In this document: positions 50,848 through 60,011 of the stretch, piece by piece
Numbering within the stretch: the first letter of the stretch is position 1
Layout of the letters: each line of letters starts with the position of its first letter
Assembly (NCBI GenBank): GCA_902555065.1
Contig: CACDQQ010000002.1
Coordinates: 142,602-206,601, forward strand
Direction of reading: 5' to 3'
Length of the DNA: 64,000 bases
Source: an uncultured Pelagibacteraceae bacterium
GTDB taxonomy: Bacteria > Pseudomonadota > Alphaproteobacteria > Pelagibacterales > Pelagibacteraceae
The notes under the pieces: model-generated
Told to the model about the DNA's origin: nothing
The model's input: the letters and a program-made list of their open reading frames with translations, nothing else
Databases searched by the model: none
Made by a program: the position numbers and the translations under genes

Positions 50848-52158
50848 TCAATCAAAAAGAATTGGTTTACCAGATGGGTCTCCTAAAATTTCATCTTCTT
50901 TCATTTTAATATCCCCGTTAATAATTGTATAAACTGGCGAACCTTTTAATTTATAGCCATCAAATGGGCTCCATCCACACTTACTATGAATATTTTCGTT
51001 TTTAATTTCAATTGTTCGATTCATATCTATTATTGTAAAGTCAGCATCATAATCTTTTTTGATAAATCCTTTATTTTTTATACCAAACACAGAAACTGGG
51101 TTCTCACAAAGAAGTTTAATTAGTTGATCCAATGTAAGTTTTTTGTCATTCACATGATTTAGCATAACGGGTAACAATGTTTGTACACCAGGCATGCCTG
51201 ATGGTGATTGTGGATATTCTTTTAGTTTGTTCTCTTTTAAATGCGGTGCATGGTCTGAACCAATAGTATCATTATAATTATTTCTAATTGCATACCAAAG
51301 TCTATCATAATGAGACTTATCTCTTAAAGGAGGGTTCATCTGTGCAAAGGTTCCAAGTTTGTCGTAACAATCTGGCGCATATATTGTTAGATGTTGCGGA
51401 GTAATTTCAAAAGTTATGTTTCCTTTATTTTGTGACAAGAAATCTACTTCTTCTTTGGTTGTAACATGTAATATATGTGCTTTTTTATTAAGTCTTTTTG
51501 CAATCCTAACAATTCTTCTGGTAGATGACATTGCACATTCTTCATTCCTCCATACAGGATGAGTATGAACATTGCCTTTTTCGATTAATTTTTTTCTCAA
51601 GTTAATTATTTCTTCATCTTCAGAATGAACCGCAACTATTTTTGAAGTATTCTGAAAGACTTTTTCAATATCTTCTTCTTTATCGACTAATAAATTTCCA
51701 GTTGAGGAACCTGCAAAAAGTTTTACTCCGCAACAACCATCTAACCCTTTCAGCTTTGCCAAATCAGATGAATTATCTGGAGTTGCTCCAAAATAAAATG
51801 CGTAATTTGAATACATCCTATTTTTAGCTAAATTTAACTTATTATTAAATTCTTTCATATTAGCTGTTGGAGGATTTGTGTTTGGCATCTCGAAAACACT
51901 AGTAATACCGCCAGCAATAGCTGCCTTGCTTCCAGTATGTAAGTCCTCTGCATTTGTTGATCCAGGTTCTCTGAAGTGTACCTGAGTATCCATACAACCA
52001 GGTAAAACTATTAAATCACTCGCATCGATATTTTCTTTGCTTTCTTCGTTATTTAAATCACCAATTATTGAGATTTTTCCACTTTGAATTCCAATATTAG
52101 TATTAGAAAGTTTTCCATCGATATAACACTTTCCATTTTTTATAATAAGATCTAACAT
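50848..52158 (-). CDS. pyrC: Dihydroorotase (class I type)
   Basis: 436 residues of the amidohydrolase superfamily. The metal motif VHFREPG ('MDTQVHFREPGSTNAEDLHTGSKAAIAGGIT') and 'FEMPNTNPPT', a 'GVKLFAGSSTG' segment at the position of the bridging lysine region, 'ILHVTTKEEV' and 'GSDHAPH' match dihydroorotase PyrC of the multifunctional/allantoinase-related type. It closes carbamoyl-aspartate to dihydroorotate in pyrimidine synthesis. The gene is divergent from the ygfZ-like gene with 43 nt between starts. No other pyr genes are near, as is common in SAR11. Confidence 0.9.
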   Translation of the reverse strand: MLDLIIKNGKCYIDGKLSNTNIGIQSGKISIIGDLNNEESKENIDASDLIVLPGCMDTQVHFREPGSTNAEDLHTGSKAAIAGGITSVFEMPNTNPPTANMKEFNNKLNLAKNRMYSNYAFYFGATPDNSSDLAKLKGLDGCCGVKLFAGSSTGNLLVDKEEDIEKVFQNTSKIVAVHSEDEEIINLRKKLIEKGNVHTHPVWRNEECAMSSTRRIVRIAKRLNKKAHILHVTTKEEVDFLSQNKGNITFEITPQHLTIYAPDCYDKLGTFAQMNPPLRDKSHYDRLWYAIRNNYNDTIGSDHAPHLKENKLKEYPQSPSGMPGVQTLLPVMLNHVNDKKLTLDQLIKLLCENPVSVFGIKNKGFIKKDYDADFTIIDMNRTIEIKNENIHSKCGWSPFDGYKLKGSPVYTIINGDIKMKEDEILGDPSGKPILFD

Positions 52159-52201
52159 TTTGTGAAATTGTTATTATATTATTCTAAAGTATCTATCAAT
52201 A

Positions 52202-53092
52202 ATGAAAAAAAACAATGTTTATATCTTAGAGGACAGAGGACTTTTGTATATCTCAGGTGAAGAATGTAAAGAATTTCTACAAAATATAATTACAAATAAT
52301 ATCAACAATGTAGATGAAAAAAATTCATGTTATTCTGCTTTACTTACTCCACAGGGAAAATATTTGTATGACTTCAATATATTAAAGCATAAGTCTGGAT
52401 ATTTTTTAGATTGTGAGAAAAAAAATATAGATAATTTATTTAAACAATTAAATTTATATAAACTTAGATCAAAAGTAGAAATTTTAAATTTAAGTAATGA
52501 ATTTGTGATTGCAGTTATTACTAAAGAACAATTTTTAGATATGGAAAATTCAAGTTCTAATGCGGGTTGTACAATTAAATTTAGAGAAGATAGTATTTTT
52601 TTAGATCCTAGAAATATAGAGCTTGGAGCAAGAATAGTAACTAATTTAGAAAAATTATATTTATCATTAAAAAAACTTGGGCTTCAAAGTGCAGATAAAA
52701 ATGAATATTACAAATTGAGTCATGAAATTGGTATTCCGCAAATCAATACTAAAAAACTTCAAAATAAACTTTTTGGCATTGAGTGTAACTTTGATGAATT
52801 AAATGCAATAGATTTTAAAAAAGGCTGTTACGTAGGACAAGAAAATACTGCAAGAATTAAGTTAAAAGACAAATTAAACAAACGTCTTCTACCAATTGAA
52901 GTGATAGAAGGTAATTTAAATAACGAAATTATATCAGTTGAGAATGATGAGATTGGAAAAGTATTAATAAATGATGATTATCCCTTTGCTCTTATCAAAG
53001 TTAAGAGTGAAAAATTTGATTTCGACAAAACTTTTAATTGTGGTTCTGCTAAAGTTAAAATCAAGAAACCTGATTGGCTACAAATTACTTAA
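52202..53092 (+). CDS. ygfZ: YgfZ/GcvT-fold folate-binding protein
   Basis: 296 residues. The hallmark K-G-C-Y-x-G-Q-E (KGCYVGQENTARIK, about residue 206-219) is present, with an N-terminal folate-fold part 'GRGLLYISGEECKEFLQNIITNNIN' (read as DRGLLYI...). YgfZ/Iba57 proteins use folate in the assembly or repair of certain Fe-S enzymes. It shares ancestry with gcvT but not its reaction. The stop overlaps the convergent MazG-like gene by 8 nt. The sequence is lysine/asparagine-rich like its neighbours. Confidence 0.9.
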   Translation: MKKNNVYILEDRGLLYISGEECKEFLQNIITNNINNVDEKNSCYSALLTPQGKYLYDFNILKHKSGYFLDCEKKNIDNLFKQLNLYKLRSKVEILNLSNEFVIAVITKEQFLDMENSSSNAGCTIKFREDSIFLDPRNIELGARIVTNLEKLYLSLKKLGLQSADKNEYYKLSHEIGIPQINTKKLQNKLFGIECNFDELNAIDFKKGCYVGQENTARIKLKDKLNKRLLPIEVIEGNLNNEIISVENDEIGKVLINDDYPFALIKVKSEKFDFDKTFNCGSAKVKIKKPDWLQIT

Positions 53093-53456
53093 TAAATTTA
53101 GATAAATCTGGTTTAAAATAGTTTGGACCTTTCATAACTTTACCCTGATCATTGTAAATAGGTTTTCCATCACTTCCCAACTTACTCATATTAGAATTTT
53201 GTACCTCATCAAAACAAGCATCTAAATTGATACCGAATGCGTGCCCAGCACCGTATGTAACGTACAATATGTCAGTTAATGCGTCAGCTACTTCTAAAAG
53301 ATCGTCATTAACTAGTGCCTTTTTAAACTCATCTAATTCTTCTTTAATTAAATTATATCTTAGCTGGTTGATTTTTTCAGAGCTAAAAGATGGTCTTGAT
53401 TTAACTTCTTGACCAAAAGTCTCCATAAATTTTTTTACTTTTTGAAAATTTGTCAT
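53085..53456 (-). CDS. MazG-like nucleoside triphosphate pyrophosphohydrolase
   Basis: 123 residues of the all-alpha NTP pyrophosphatase superfamily. Two helices carry the metal-binding acids: 'LIKEELDEFKKAL' (EExxE) and 'LLEVADALTDILYVTYGAG' (ExxD). The C-terminal 'NMSKLGSDGKPIYNDQGKVMKGPNYFKPDL' resembles phosphoribosyl-ATP pyrophosphatase-like house-cleaning members. It probably hydrolyses a non-canonical or damaged (d)NTP. A strong AGGAG site (53461-53465) lies 4 nt before the ATG. The ygfZ-like gene converges on it. Confidence 0.85.
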   Translation of the reverse strand: MTNFQKVKKFMETFGQEVKSRPSFSSEKINQLRYNLIKEELDEFKKALVNDDLLEVADALTDILYVTYGAGHAFGINLDACFDEVQNSNMSKLGSDGKPIYNDQGKVMKGPNYFKPDLSKFIK

Positions 53457-53517
53457 TTTACTCCTGTAAGATTAATAAAAACTAGTATATAAATTATTTA
53501 GTTATTTATTCAAATAA

Positions 53518-54906
53518 ATGAAAACAAGAAAAGAGTTTGATAGCATTGGTGGTATTAATGTACCAAATAATAAATATTGGGGTGCATCTACTCAAAGATC
53601 AAAAAAATTTTTTAATATTGGCAAAATATTTGTTCCATCATCAATAATCAGATCGATTGCGATTATTAAGAGAAGTGCTGCTATAGTTCATAAAAAAGAT
53701 GGTTTAATTTCATCCAAAATTTCAAGGGCAATAATTAGAGCGTCTAATGAAGTTATAAGTGGTAAAATGAATGAAAATTTTCCTTTAAAAGTTTGGCAAA
53801 CAGGTTCTGGGACACAAACAAATATGAATGTTAACGAAGTAATTGCTAATAGAGCTATAGAAATTTTAAAAGGTAGGAAGGGGTCTAAAATACCTGTTCA
53901 TCCTAATGATCATGTTAATAAATCTCAGTCTACAAACGACGTATTTCCAACGGCAATGCATATATCAGTTGCAACAGAAACAACTAAAAAACTTTTACCT
54001 AGCCTAAAGTTGTTAGAAATTTCATTAGGTAAAAAAAGTAGAGAATTTAAACAAATAGTCAAAATTGGAAGAACACATCTACAAGATGCTACTCCTTTGT
54101 CACTGGGTCAAGAATTTTCAGGATATTGTGAACAAGTGAAGAAAAGTATCGATAGAATAAAGTTCTGTCTTGAAGATATTTATTTTTTAGCCCAAGGTGG
54201 AACCGCAGTTGGAACAGGTATTAACTCAAAAAAAAATTTTGATAAAAAGATTGTAAAAGAGATAAAACAATTTTGTAAAATAAAATTTAAACCGGCTCCA
54301 AATAAATTTTCTGAATTGGCAGCACATGATGCAATAGTAAATTTTTCTGGATCTTTGAATTCATGTGCGGTTGCTTTAATGAAAATTTCAAACGATATTA
54401 GATTCTTGGGCTCTGGACCTAGGGCTGGCTATGGAGAATTAATACTGCCAGAAAATGAACCGGGATCTTCTATTATGCCTGGTAAAGTTAATCCAACTCA
54501 GTGTGAAGCTGTAACTATGGTTTGTGCAAAAGTAATAGGAAACCATACGGGAATAACTGTTGCAGGTAGCCATGGCCATTTTGAATTAAATGTATTTAAA
54601 CCTCTTATTGCTTATAATGTTTTACAATCAATTGACATTTTGGCGGATAGTATAAAAAACTTTAGTTTATACTGTGTTAAAGGGATAAGAGCTAATAAAA
54701 AAAAAATTAAAGAACATTTAGAAAATTCATTAATGCTAGTAACTGCTTTAGCACCTAAAATAGGATACGATAATGCATCCAAAATAGCAAAAAAAGCAAT
54801 GAAAAATGATACGAAGCTGAAGGAAGAAGCAATTAAGTCAGGATTAATAAATGAAAAGGAGTACGACAAATTGATTGATCCACTTAAAATGATCAGACCA
54901 AATTAA
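53518..54906 (+). CDS. fumC: Fumarate hydratase, class II
   Basis: 462 residues. It interconverts fumarate and malate in the TCA cycle without an Fe-S cluster. Signature blocks: 'WQTGSGTQTNMNVNEVIANRA', 'KSQSTNDVFPTAMH' and the superfamily signature GSSIMPGKVNPTQCEA with the flexible catalytic serine. It overlaps the end of the convergent AsmA-like gene by 4 nt. Its start codon follows an A+T-rich 61-nt gap shared with the divergent MazG-like gene. Confidence 0.96.
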   Translation: MKTRKEFDSIGGINVPNNKYWGASTQRSKKFFNIGKIFVPSSIIRSIAIIKRSAAIVHKKDGLISSKISRAIIRASNEVISGKMNENFPLKVWQTGSGTQTNMNVNEVIANRAIEILKGRKGSKIPVHPNDHVNKSQSTNDVFPTAMHISVATETTKKLLPSLKLLEISLGKKSREFKQIVKIGRTHLQDATPLSLGQEFSGYCEQVKKSIDRIKFCLEDIYFLAQGGTAVGTGINSKKNFDKKIVKEIKQFCKIKFKPAPNKFSELAAHDAIVNFSGSLNSCAVALMKISNDIRFLGSGPRAGYGELILPENEPGSSIMPGKVNPTQCEAVTMVCAKVIGNHTGITVAGSHGHFELNVFKPLIAYNVLQSIDILADSIKNFSLYCVKGIRANKKKIKEHLENSLMLVTALAPKIGYDNASKIAKKAMKNDTKLKEEAIKSGLINEKEYDKLIDPLKMIRPN

Positions 54907-56270
54907 TCTGTTAATTTTCTTACATGTGATCTTAAATTTTGAATATTTTTTACTAAAAATATTTCGTCTATTATTTTATTATTTTTTATATTATTTATTC
55001 TTACATTTTTTATAGTCAATTCATCTTGTTCTACAATTTTCTCTAAATCAAAATATATTTGTTTAATATTTTTTACTTTTCTTGAGCTAACTTGAAAAAG
55101 TTTTGCAAATTCTATATGATTTTCAATATTAACTTGGTTTTTCGAAATAAATTTAATTTTCCCTTGTTCTTCTTTAAAACTTATTTCGGTTTTAAGATTT
55201 CCAATTTTATGGATATCAAAAAAACCGAATTTAAAATCAATTTTTTTTTCATTGAAAACAAATTCTAGTTCTCCGTTTTTTATTAGTTTATTATTTAGCT
55301 TATCAAAGTAAATCTTTAATACTCCATTTAAATTTCCTAGAAAATTTTCGTCATATAATAATAATTTTGGTAAAAAATTATCAATAATATTATCTATTTT
55401 TTTGTTTTTTATTGTTATTCCGCCTTCAAAATAAAACGGATTAAGCTCGATTTTACTATTGATATTAAAATTGGTATTATCCTTATCTGGAGAAGAAATA
55501 TTAATTTGCTCTTTATTATACTCAATATTATATTTAAGCTTGTCTTGTCCAATTACAATTTGCGATTGACCTTGAAATGAATTTGAATTTTCAAAACTAA
55601 AAATATTTTTGATTTCAATAATTGGGTTATATATATCAATGTTGTGAAAACTTGTTTTGGGTGTATTGTAATTTCTTTTCCATTCAGACTTAAAATTTAA
55701 TCCAAACACATCACCATTTATTGATAAATTTTTTATTTTTGTTTTATTGTTAATTTTATATGTAATTTTTTTAGAAGGTGAAATTAATATTACTTCATCG
55801 TTTTTATTTTTAAGAAAGATTTTACAATCATTTAAGACGATATCTTTATTAACTTTCATATACAGGTGCCTTCTTAATTCTTTGAGATCGTCTAATTTAA
55901 TTTCTAAATTTGATTTTGAAATCTCAGTAGAAATAAAGTTGTTAAAAGATCTCAAGTAAACATCTCTTAAAGATAAAAATATTTTTAAATTTGAAGTTTT
56001 TATTAAATCTTCTGAAACCCTAGGATTGACCAAATTAAGTGAGGCATTTTCTACCATTAAGTGTGGTTTTGGGAATGGTTTGTAAGAAATTTTGCCATTA
56101 GATTTTAAATAAAATTTAAAATTTTTATAAAAATTTTTTTCTATAATTGTAACTTTGCTTTTATAGTTAAATAAAACTGGTAGAGACAAAATAGTTAGCG
56201 ATGAAAAAATTATTACAATTGCTGCTAGAATTAGTGTAAAGGTTATTTTATTTTGCTTAATTTTATTCAT
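54903..56270 (-). CDS. AsmA-like membrane-anchored periplasmic protein
   Basis: 455 residues. One N-terminal helix (about 11-33) anchors a large beta-rich region, with 'GKISYKPFPKPHLMVENASLNLVNP' and 'LKIFLSLRDVYLRSF' recalling AsmA/TamB-type repeats. Such proteins span the periplasm and help move phospholipids or assemble outer-membrane parts. The assignment rests on architecture and weak motifs. The protein is very rich in Lys, Asn and Ile. It is divergent from uvrD with a 29-nt gap. Confidence 0.6.
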   Translation of the reverse strand: MNKIKQNKITFTLILAAIVIIFSSLTILSLPVLFNYKSKVTIIEKNFYKNFKFYLKSNGKISYKPFPKPHLMVENASLNLVNPRVSEDLIKTSNLKIFLSLRDVYLRSFNNFISTEISKSNLEIKLDDLKELRRHLYMKVNKDIVLNDCKIFLKNKNDEVILISPSKKITYKINNKTKIKNLSINGDVFGLNFKSEWKRNYNTPKTSFHNIDIYNPIIEIKNIFSFENSNSFQGQSQIVIGQDKLKYNIEYNKEQINISSPDKDNTNFNINSKIELNPFYFEGGITIKNKKIDNIIDNFLPKLLLYDENFLGNLNGVLKIYFDKLNNKLIKNGELEFVFNEKKIDFKFGFFDIHKIGNLKTEISFKEEQGKIKFISKNQVNIENHIEFAKLFQVSSRKVKNIKQIYFDLEKIVEQDELTIKNVRINNIKNNKIIDEIFLVKNIQNLRSHVRKLTD

Positions 56271-56299
56271 TAAATTAGAAAGACCTATACAATAAAAAA

Positions 56300-58330
56300 A
56301 TGTTAAATTCAGATTATTTGTTAAATTTAAATGAAAAGCAACAAGAAGCAGTATTGCATCTTAACGGCCCACTTCTAATCGTTGCTGGGGCTGGCTCAGG
56401 TAAAACTAAAGTTTTAACTTCAAGAATTGCGCATATAATTAGAAGTCATAAGGCTTTTTCTAGCCAAATATTAGCTGTTACTTTTACAAATAAAGCTGCA
56501 AAAGAAATGCAGATAAGAGTTTCAAAACTACTTAGGAAAGAAGCGACTGGCTTACCATGGCTAGGCACATTTCACTCCGTAAGTGCAAAAATTTTAAGGA
56601 AGCACGCAGAAGCTGTTAACTTGAAATCAAACTTTACCATTATAGACCAAGATGACCAAATAAGATTAATAAAAAGTATTTGTAAAGCTGAAAATATAGA
56701 TATAAAAAAAATTTCACCTAAATATATTCTAGCTGTCATAGATAAATGGAAAAATAAAGGGCTATATCCTGAAGATGTAATATTAAAAAAGACAAATATA
56801 TTAGAAAAAAATTTTTTACAAATATATAAAATTTATCAGCAAAAACTTATTGACTTAAATTCTGCAGATTTTAGTGATTTAATTCTACACTCAGTTAAAA
56901 TTTTTAATAAACACGAAGACATTGCATCAATATACTCAAAAAAATTTAAATATATTTTAGTAGATGAATATCAAGATACTAATTTTATTCAAAGTGAGTG
57001 GCTTAAATATCTATCTAAAATTAACAAAAATCTTTGTTGTGTTGGAGACGATGATCAATCAATATATAGTTGGCGTGGGGCGGAAATTAAAAATTTTTTG
57101 GAATTTGATAAAATTTACAACAATACTAAAATTATAAGATTAGAAAAAAATTATAGATCTACTCAAAATATTTTAAATGTTGCTTCGAAATTAATTGAAA
57201 ATAATCAAAATAGGGTTGGAAAAACTCTATATACCAATCAACAAGAAGGTGAACTTGTTTCATTAAATTGTTTTAGAAATGTAAAAGATGAAGCTATTGA
57301 AGTAAGTTCATCAATAGAAAATTATAAGAAAAATAATTCACTAAATGAAATTGCTATTTTAGTTAGAGCTATTTTTCAAACTAGAGAATTCGAAGAGAGA
57401 TTTTTAAAAGTTGGGATCCCATATAGAATAATCGGCGGAATTAAATTTTATGAGAGATCAGAAATAAAAGACTGTGTTGCTTATTTAAGATGTATACATC
57501 AACCGATGGATGATTTATCTTTTGAAAGAATTATCAATGTACCAAAAAGATCGATTGGAGATACTACTATTAAAAATATTACTGAATTTGCAAAAAAAAA
57601 TAATTGTTCTATGGAAATCGCTTCAAGAAAATTAATTGAGCTAAATAAAATTAAACCAAAAACAAAAATTGGTTTAAATTCAATATTAAACTTACTTGAA
57701 ATATGGAGAAATGAACTCAGAAAAAAAATTAATCATAACAAACTTTTACAGATCGTTTTAGACGAGTCTGGGTACAGCGAAATGCTAAAAAATAAGAAAG
57801 ACTTAGAAAACGAGAATAGACTTGAAAATATAAAAGAACTTCTAAATGCAATGAAGGAGTTCGATAATTTAGAAAGTTTTTTAGAACATGTAGCTTTAGC
57901 TACTTCATTAGACCAAGATTGGGAAAGTGAAAAAGTTAACTTAATGACTTTACATGCATCGAAAGGATTAGAATTTAATATAGTTTATCTACCAGGTTGG
58001 GAAGAAGGATTATTTCCACATCAAAAAAGTATTGAGGAAAAAGGCGAAGCAGGTTTAGAGGAGGAGAGGAGACTTGCATATGTTGGGATTACAAGAGCAA
58101 AAAAGATCGCAAAAATATCCTTCTCAATGAATAGATTCTACCAAGGCGATTGGATGGATAGTATAGCCTCAAGATTTGTAGATGAACTCCCCGATGAATT
58201 TATTAAAAAAAATAATAATTTTATAGATCAAGATGAAAATGAATTTGAATTCAATCAAGATATTGAATTTGAAAATGAAGTAAGAAGTCCAGGATGGTTA
58301 AGATTCCAAAAAAAATTAAATGATAAATAA
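56300..58330 (+). CDS. uvrD: UvrD/PcrA-type DNA helicase
   Basis: 676 residues, somewhat shorter than E. coli UvrD (720). SF1A motifs: 'LNEKQQEAVLH' (Q motif), Walker A GAGSGKTK (30-37), 'LAVTFTNKAAKEM' (Ia), 'YILVDEYQDTNFIQ' (II), 'CCVGDDDQSIYSWRGAEIKNF' (III), 'LEKNYRS' (IV), 'LMTLHASKGLEF' (V) and 'LAYVGITRAK' (VI). It unwinds DNA in nucleotide excision and mismatch repair. No SOS box is visible ahead of it. The aminopeptidase gene overlaps its end by 11 nt. Confidence 0.96.
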   Translation: MLNSDYLLNLNEKQQEAVLHLNGPLLIVAGAGSGKTKVLTSRIAHIIRSHKAFSSQILAVTFTNKAAKEMQIRVSKLLRKEATGLPWLGTFHSVSAKILRKHAEAVNLKSNFTIIDQDDQIRLIKSICKAENIDIKKISPKYILAVIDKWKNKGLYPEDVILKKTNILEKNFLQIYKIYQQKLIDLNSADFSDLILHSVKIFNKHEDIASIYSKKFKYILVDEYQDTNFIQSEWLKYLSKINKNLCCVGDDDQSIYSWRGAEIKNFLEFDKIYNNTKIIRLEKNYRSTQNILNVASKLIENNQNRVGKTLYTNQQEGELVSLNCFRNVKDEAIEVSSSIENYKKNNSLNEIAILVRAIFQTREFEERFLKVGIPYRIIGGIKFYERSEIKDCVAYLRCIHQPMDDLSFERIINVPKRSIGDTTIKNITEFAKKNNCSMEIASRKLIELNKIKPKTKIGLNSILNLLEIWRNELRKKINHNKLLQIVLDESGYSEMLKNKKDLENENRLENIKELLNAMKEFDNLESFLEHVALATSLDQDWESEKVNLMTLHASKGLEFNIVYLPGWEEGLFPHQKSIEEKGEAGLEEERRLAYVGITRAKKIAKISFSMNRFYQGDWMDSIASRFVDELPDEFIKKNNNFIDQDENEFEFNQDIEFENEVRSPGWLRFQKKLNDK

Positions 58331-60011
58331 AATTAGAAATTTAATTAAATTACATAATCTAGATGGATACATAGTGCCAAAAAACGACGAATTTTTTACC
58401 GAATATTCTAAAATAAATAAACTTGAAATAGTCTCAGGTTTCACAGGATCGGCAGGTTTTATTCTTATATTAAAAAATACCAATCATTTATTTGTTGATG
58501 GGAGATATACAATTCAAGCAGTTAAACAATCTGGAAAAAAGTTTAACGTTCATGAGATACCATATCAATGGCCAAAAGATATTTTAAAAAATCATGATAC
58601 ATTAGACATTGGATTTGATCCCAAAATATTTACAAAAGATATACTAAAATTATATTTTGATAACTTATGCAATCTTTTACCTGTTTTTTCTGACTTGTTT
58701 AAAAATAAAATTGAAGAAATAAATAAAGATAATTTAGTTTATTCTTTGAATAGCTCAATAACAGGAGAAAGTTCTAAGAGTAAAATTGAAAGATTAAAAA
58801 AAATTATGAAAAGTGAAAAAATTGACAACTTATTTATAAGTTCTAATGAAAATGTTTGCTGGCTGTTAAATATAAGAGGTAAAGATTTGCCAAATTCACC
58901 ATTAGCTAATTTTCAAGCAATTTTAACCAAAAAAAAAGAAATTTTTCTTCTTGGTAATGTTGAGAAGTTAAAGAATATAAAAAGAAAATTATATAAAGAA
59001 AAAATTAATTTTTTTGAAAGAGATAAGTTTTTTGGAATTTTAAATTCATTAAAAGGTAAAAACTTTTGTATAGATAATAAAACCTGTTCTTTGCTAAACG
59101 AAAATCTAATAAATTCTAGATTTGTAATCAAAAAAAGAATTGATCCAATTTACGATTTAAAAACAATTAAAAATAAGATCGAAATTAAAAATATGATTGA
59201 TGTACATATCAAAGATGGTGTAGCAGTCACTAAATTTTTATACTGGATTAAAAATTCAAATATAAAAAAATTAGATGAAATTAAAATTGAGAAGAAATTA
59301 GAAAATTTTAGAAAACGAAATAAGAATTTTCTATTTCCAAGTTTTGATACTATAGCTGGTTCAGGTCCAAATGGAGCAATTATTCACTATAGATCTAACA
59401 GAAAAACGAATCGAAAATTAAATTATAAACATCTTTTGTTAATAGATTCAGGTGGACAATATAAATGGGGCACAACTGATGTGACTAGAACAATCTCATT
59501 CAATAAGCCAACTAAATTAATTAAAGAGATATATACTAGAGTTTTAAAAGGTCATATAGCAGTTGCCACAGCTAAAATTAACAAAATTAAAAATGGAAAT
59601 AACTTGGACAAGCTTGCGAGAAAGAGTCTTAATTTAATCAATTTAGATTATAGACATGGCACAGGTCATGGGGTTGGTTTTTTTATGAATGTACATGAGG
59701 GACCACAAAGTATATCGAAAAATAATTTTGTAAAGCTTCAAAAAGGTATGATTATTAGTAACGAACCTGGTTATTACTTGGAAAATAAATTTGGAATTAG
59801 AATTGAGAACTTAGTCTACATTGAAGCTGAAAAGAAAAATTTATTTTTAAAAAATTTAACATTTGTCCCTCTTGAGAAAGATTTAATTGAAGAAAAAATG
59901 TTAACTAAGGTTGAAAAGAATTATATTTTTAATTACCATTTAGAAACTTACTCAAAAATATCAAAATATCTAAGTAAAAATGAAAGAAGATGGCTTGCTA
60001 AATTAATTTAG
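58320..60011 (+). CDS. pepP: Xaa-Pro aminopeptidase (aminopeptidase P family)
   Basis: 563 residues, the long type with two creatinase N-like domains before the pita-bread catalytic domain. Metal ligands are visible: Asp in LLIDSGGQY, Asp in GTTDVTRT, His in GTGHGVGF, Glu in ISNEPGYY and Glu in RIENLVY. It removes N-terminal residues before proline, useful in peptide scavenging. It overlaps uvrD by 11 nt and ends in the stop region of the convergent ligA gene (9 nt overlap). Confidence 0.93.
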   Translation: MINKIRNLIKLHNLDGYIVPKNDEFFTEYSKINKLEIVSGFTGSAGFILILKNTNHLFVDGRYTIQAVKQSGKKFNVHEIPYQWPKDILKNHDTLDIGFDPKIFTKDILKLYFDNLCNLLPVFSDLFKNKIEEINKDNLVYSLNSSITGESSKSKIERLKKIMKSEKIDNLFISSNENVCWLLNIRGKDLPNSPLANFQAILTKKKEIFLLGNVEKLKNIKRKLYKEKINFFERDKFFGILNSLKGKNFCIDNKTCSLLNENLINSRFVIKKRIDPIYDLKTIKNKIEIKNMIDVHIKDGVAVTKFLYWIKNSNIKKLDEIKIEKKLENFRKRNKNFLFPSFDTIAGSGPNGAIIHYRSNRKTNRKLNYKHLLLIDSGGQYKWGTTDVTRTISFNKPTKLIKEIYTRVLKGHIAVATAKINKIKNGNNLDKLARKSLNLINLDYRHGTGHGVGFFMNVHEGPQSISKNNFVKLQKGMIISNEPGYYLENKFGIRIENLVYIEAEKKNLFLKNLTFVPLEKDLIEEKMLTKVEKNYIFNYHLETYSKISKYLSKNERRWLAKLI

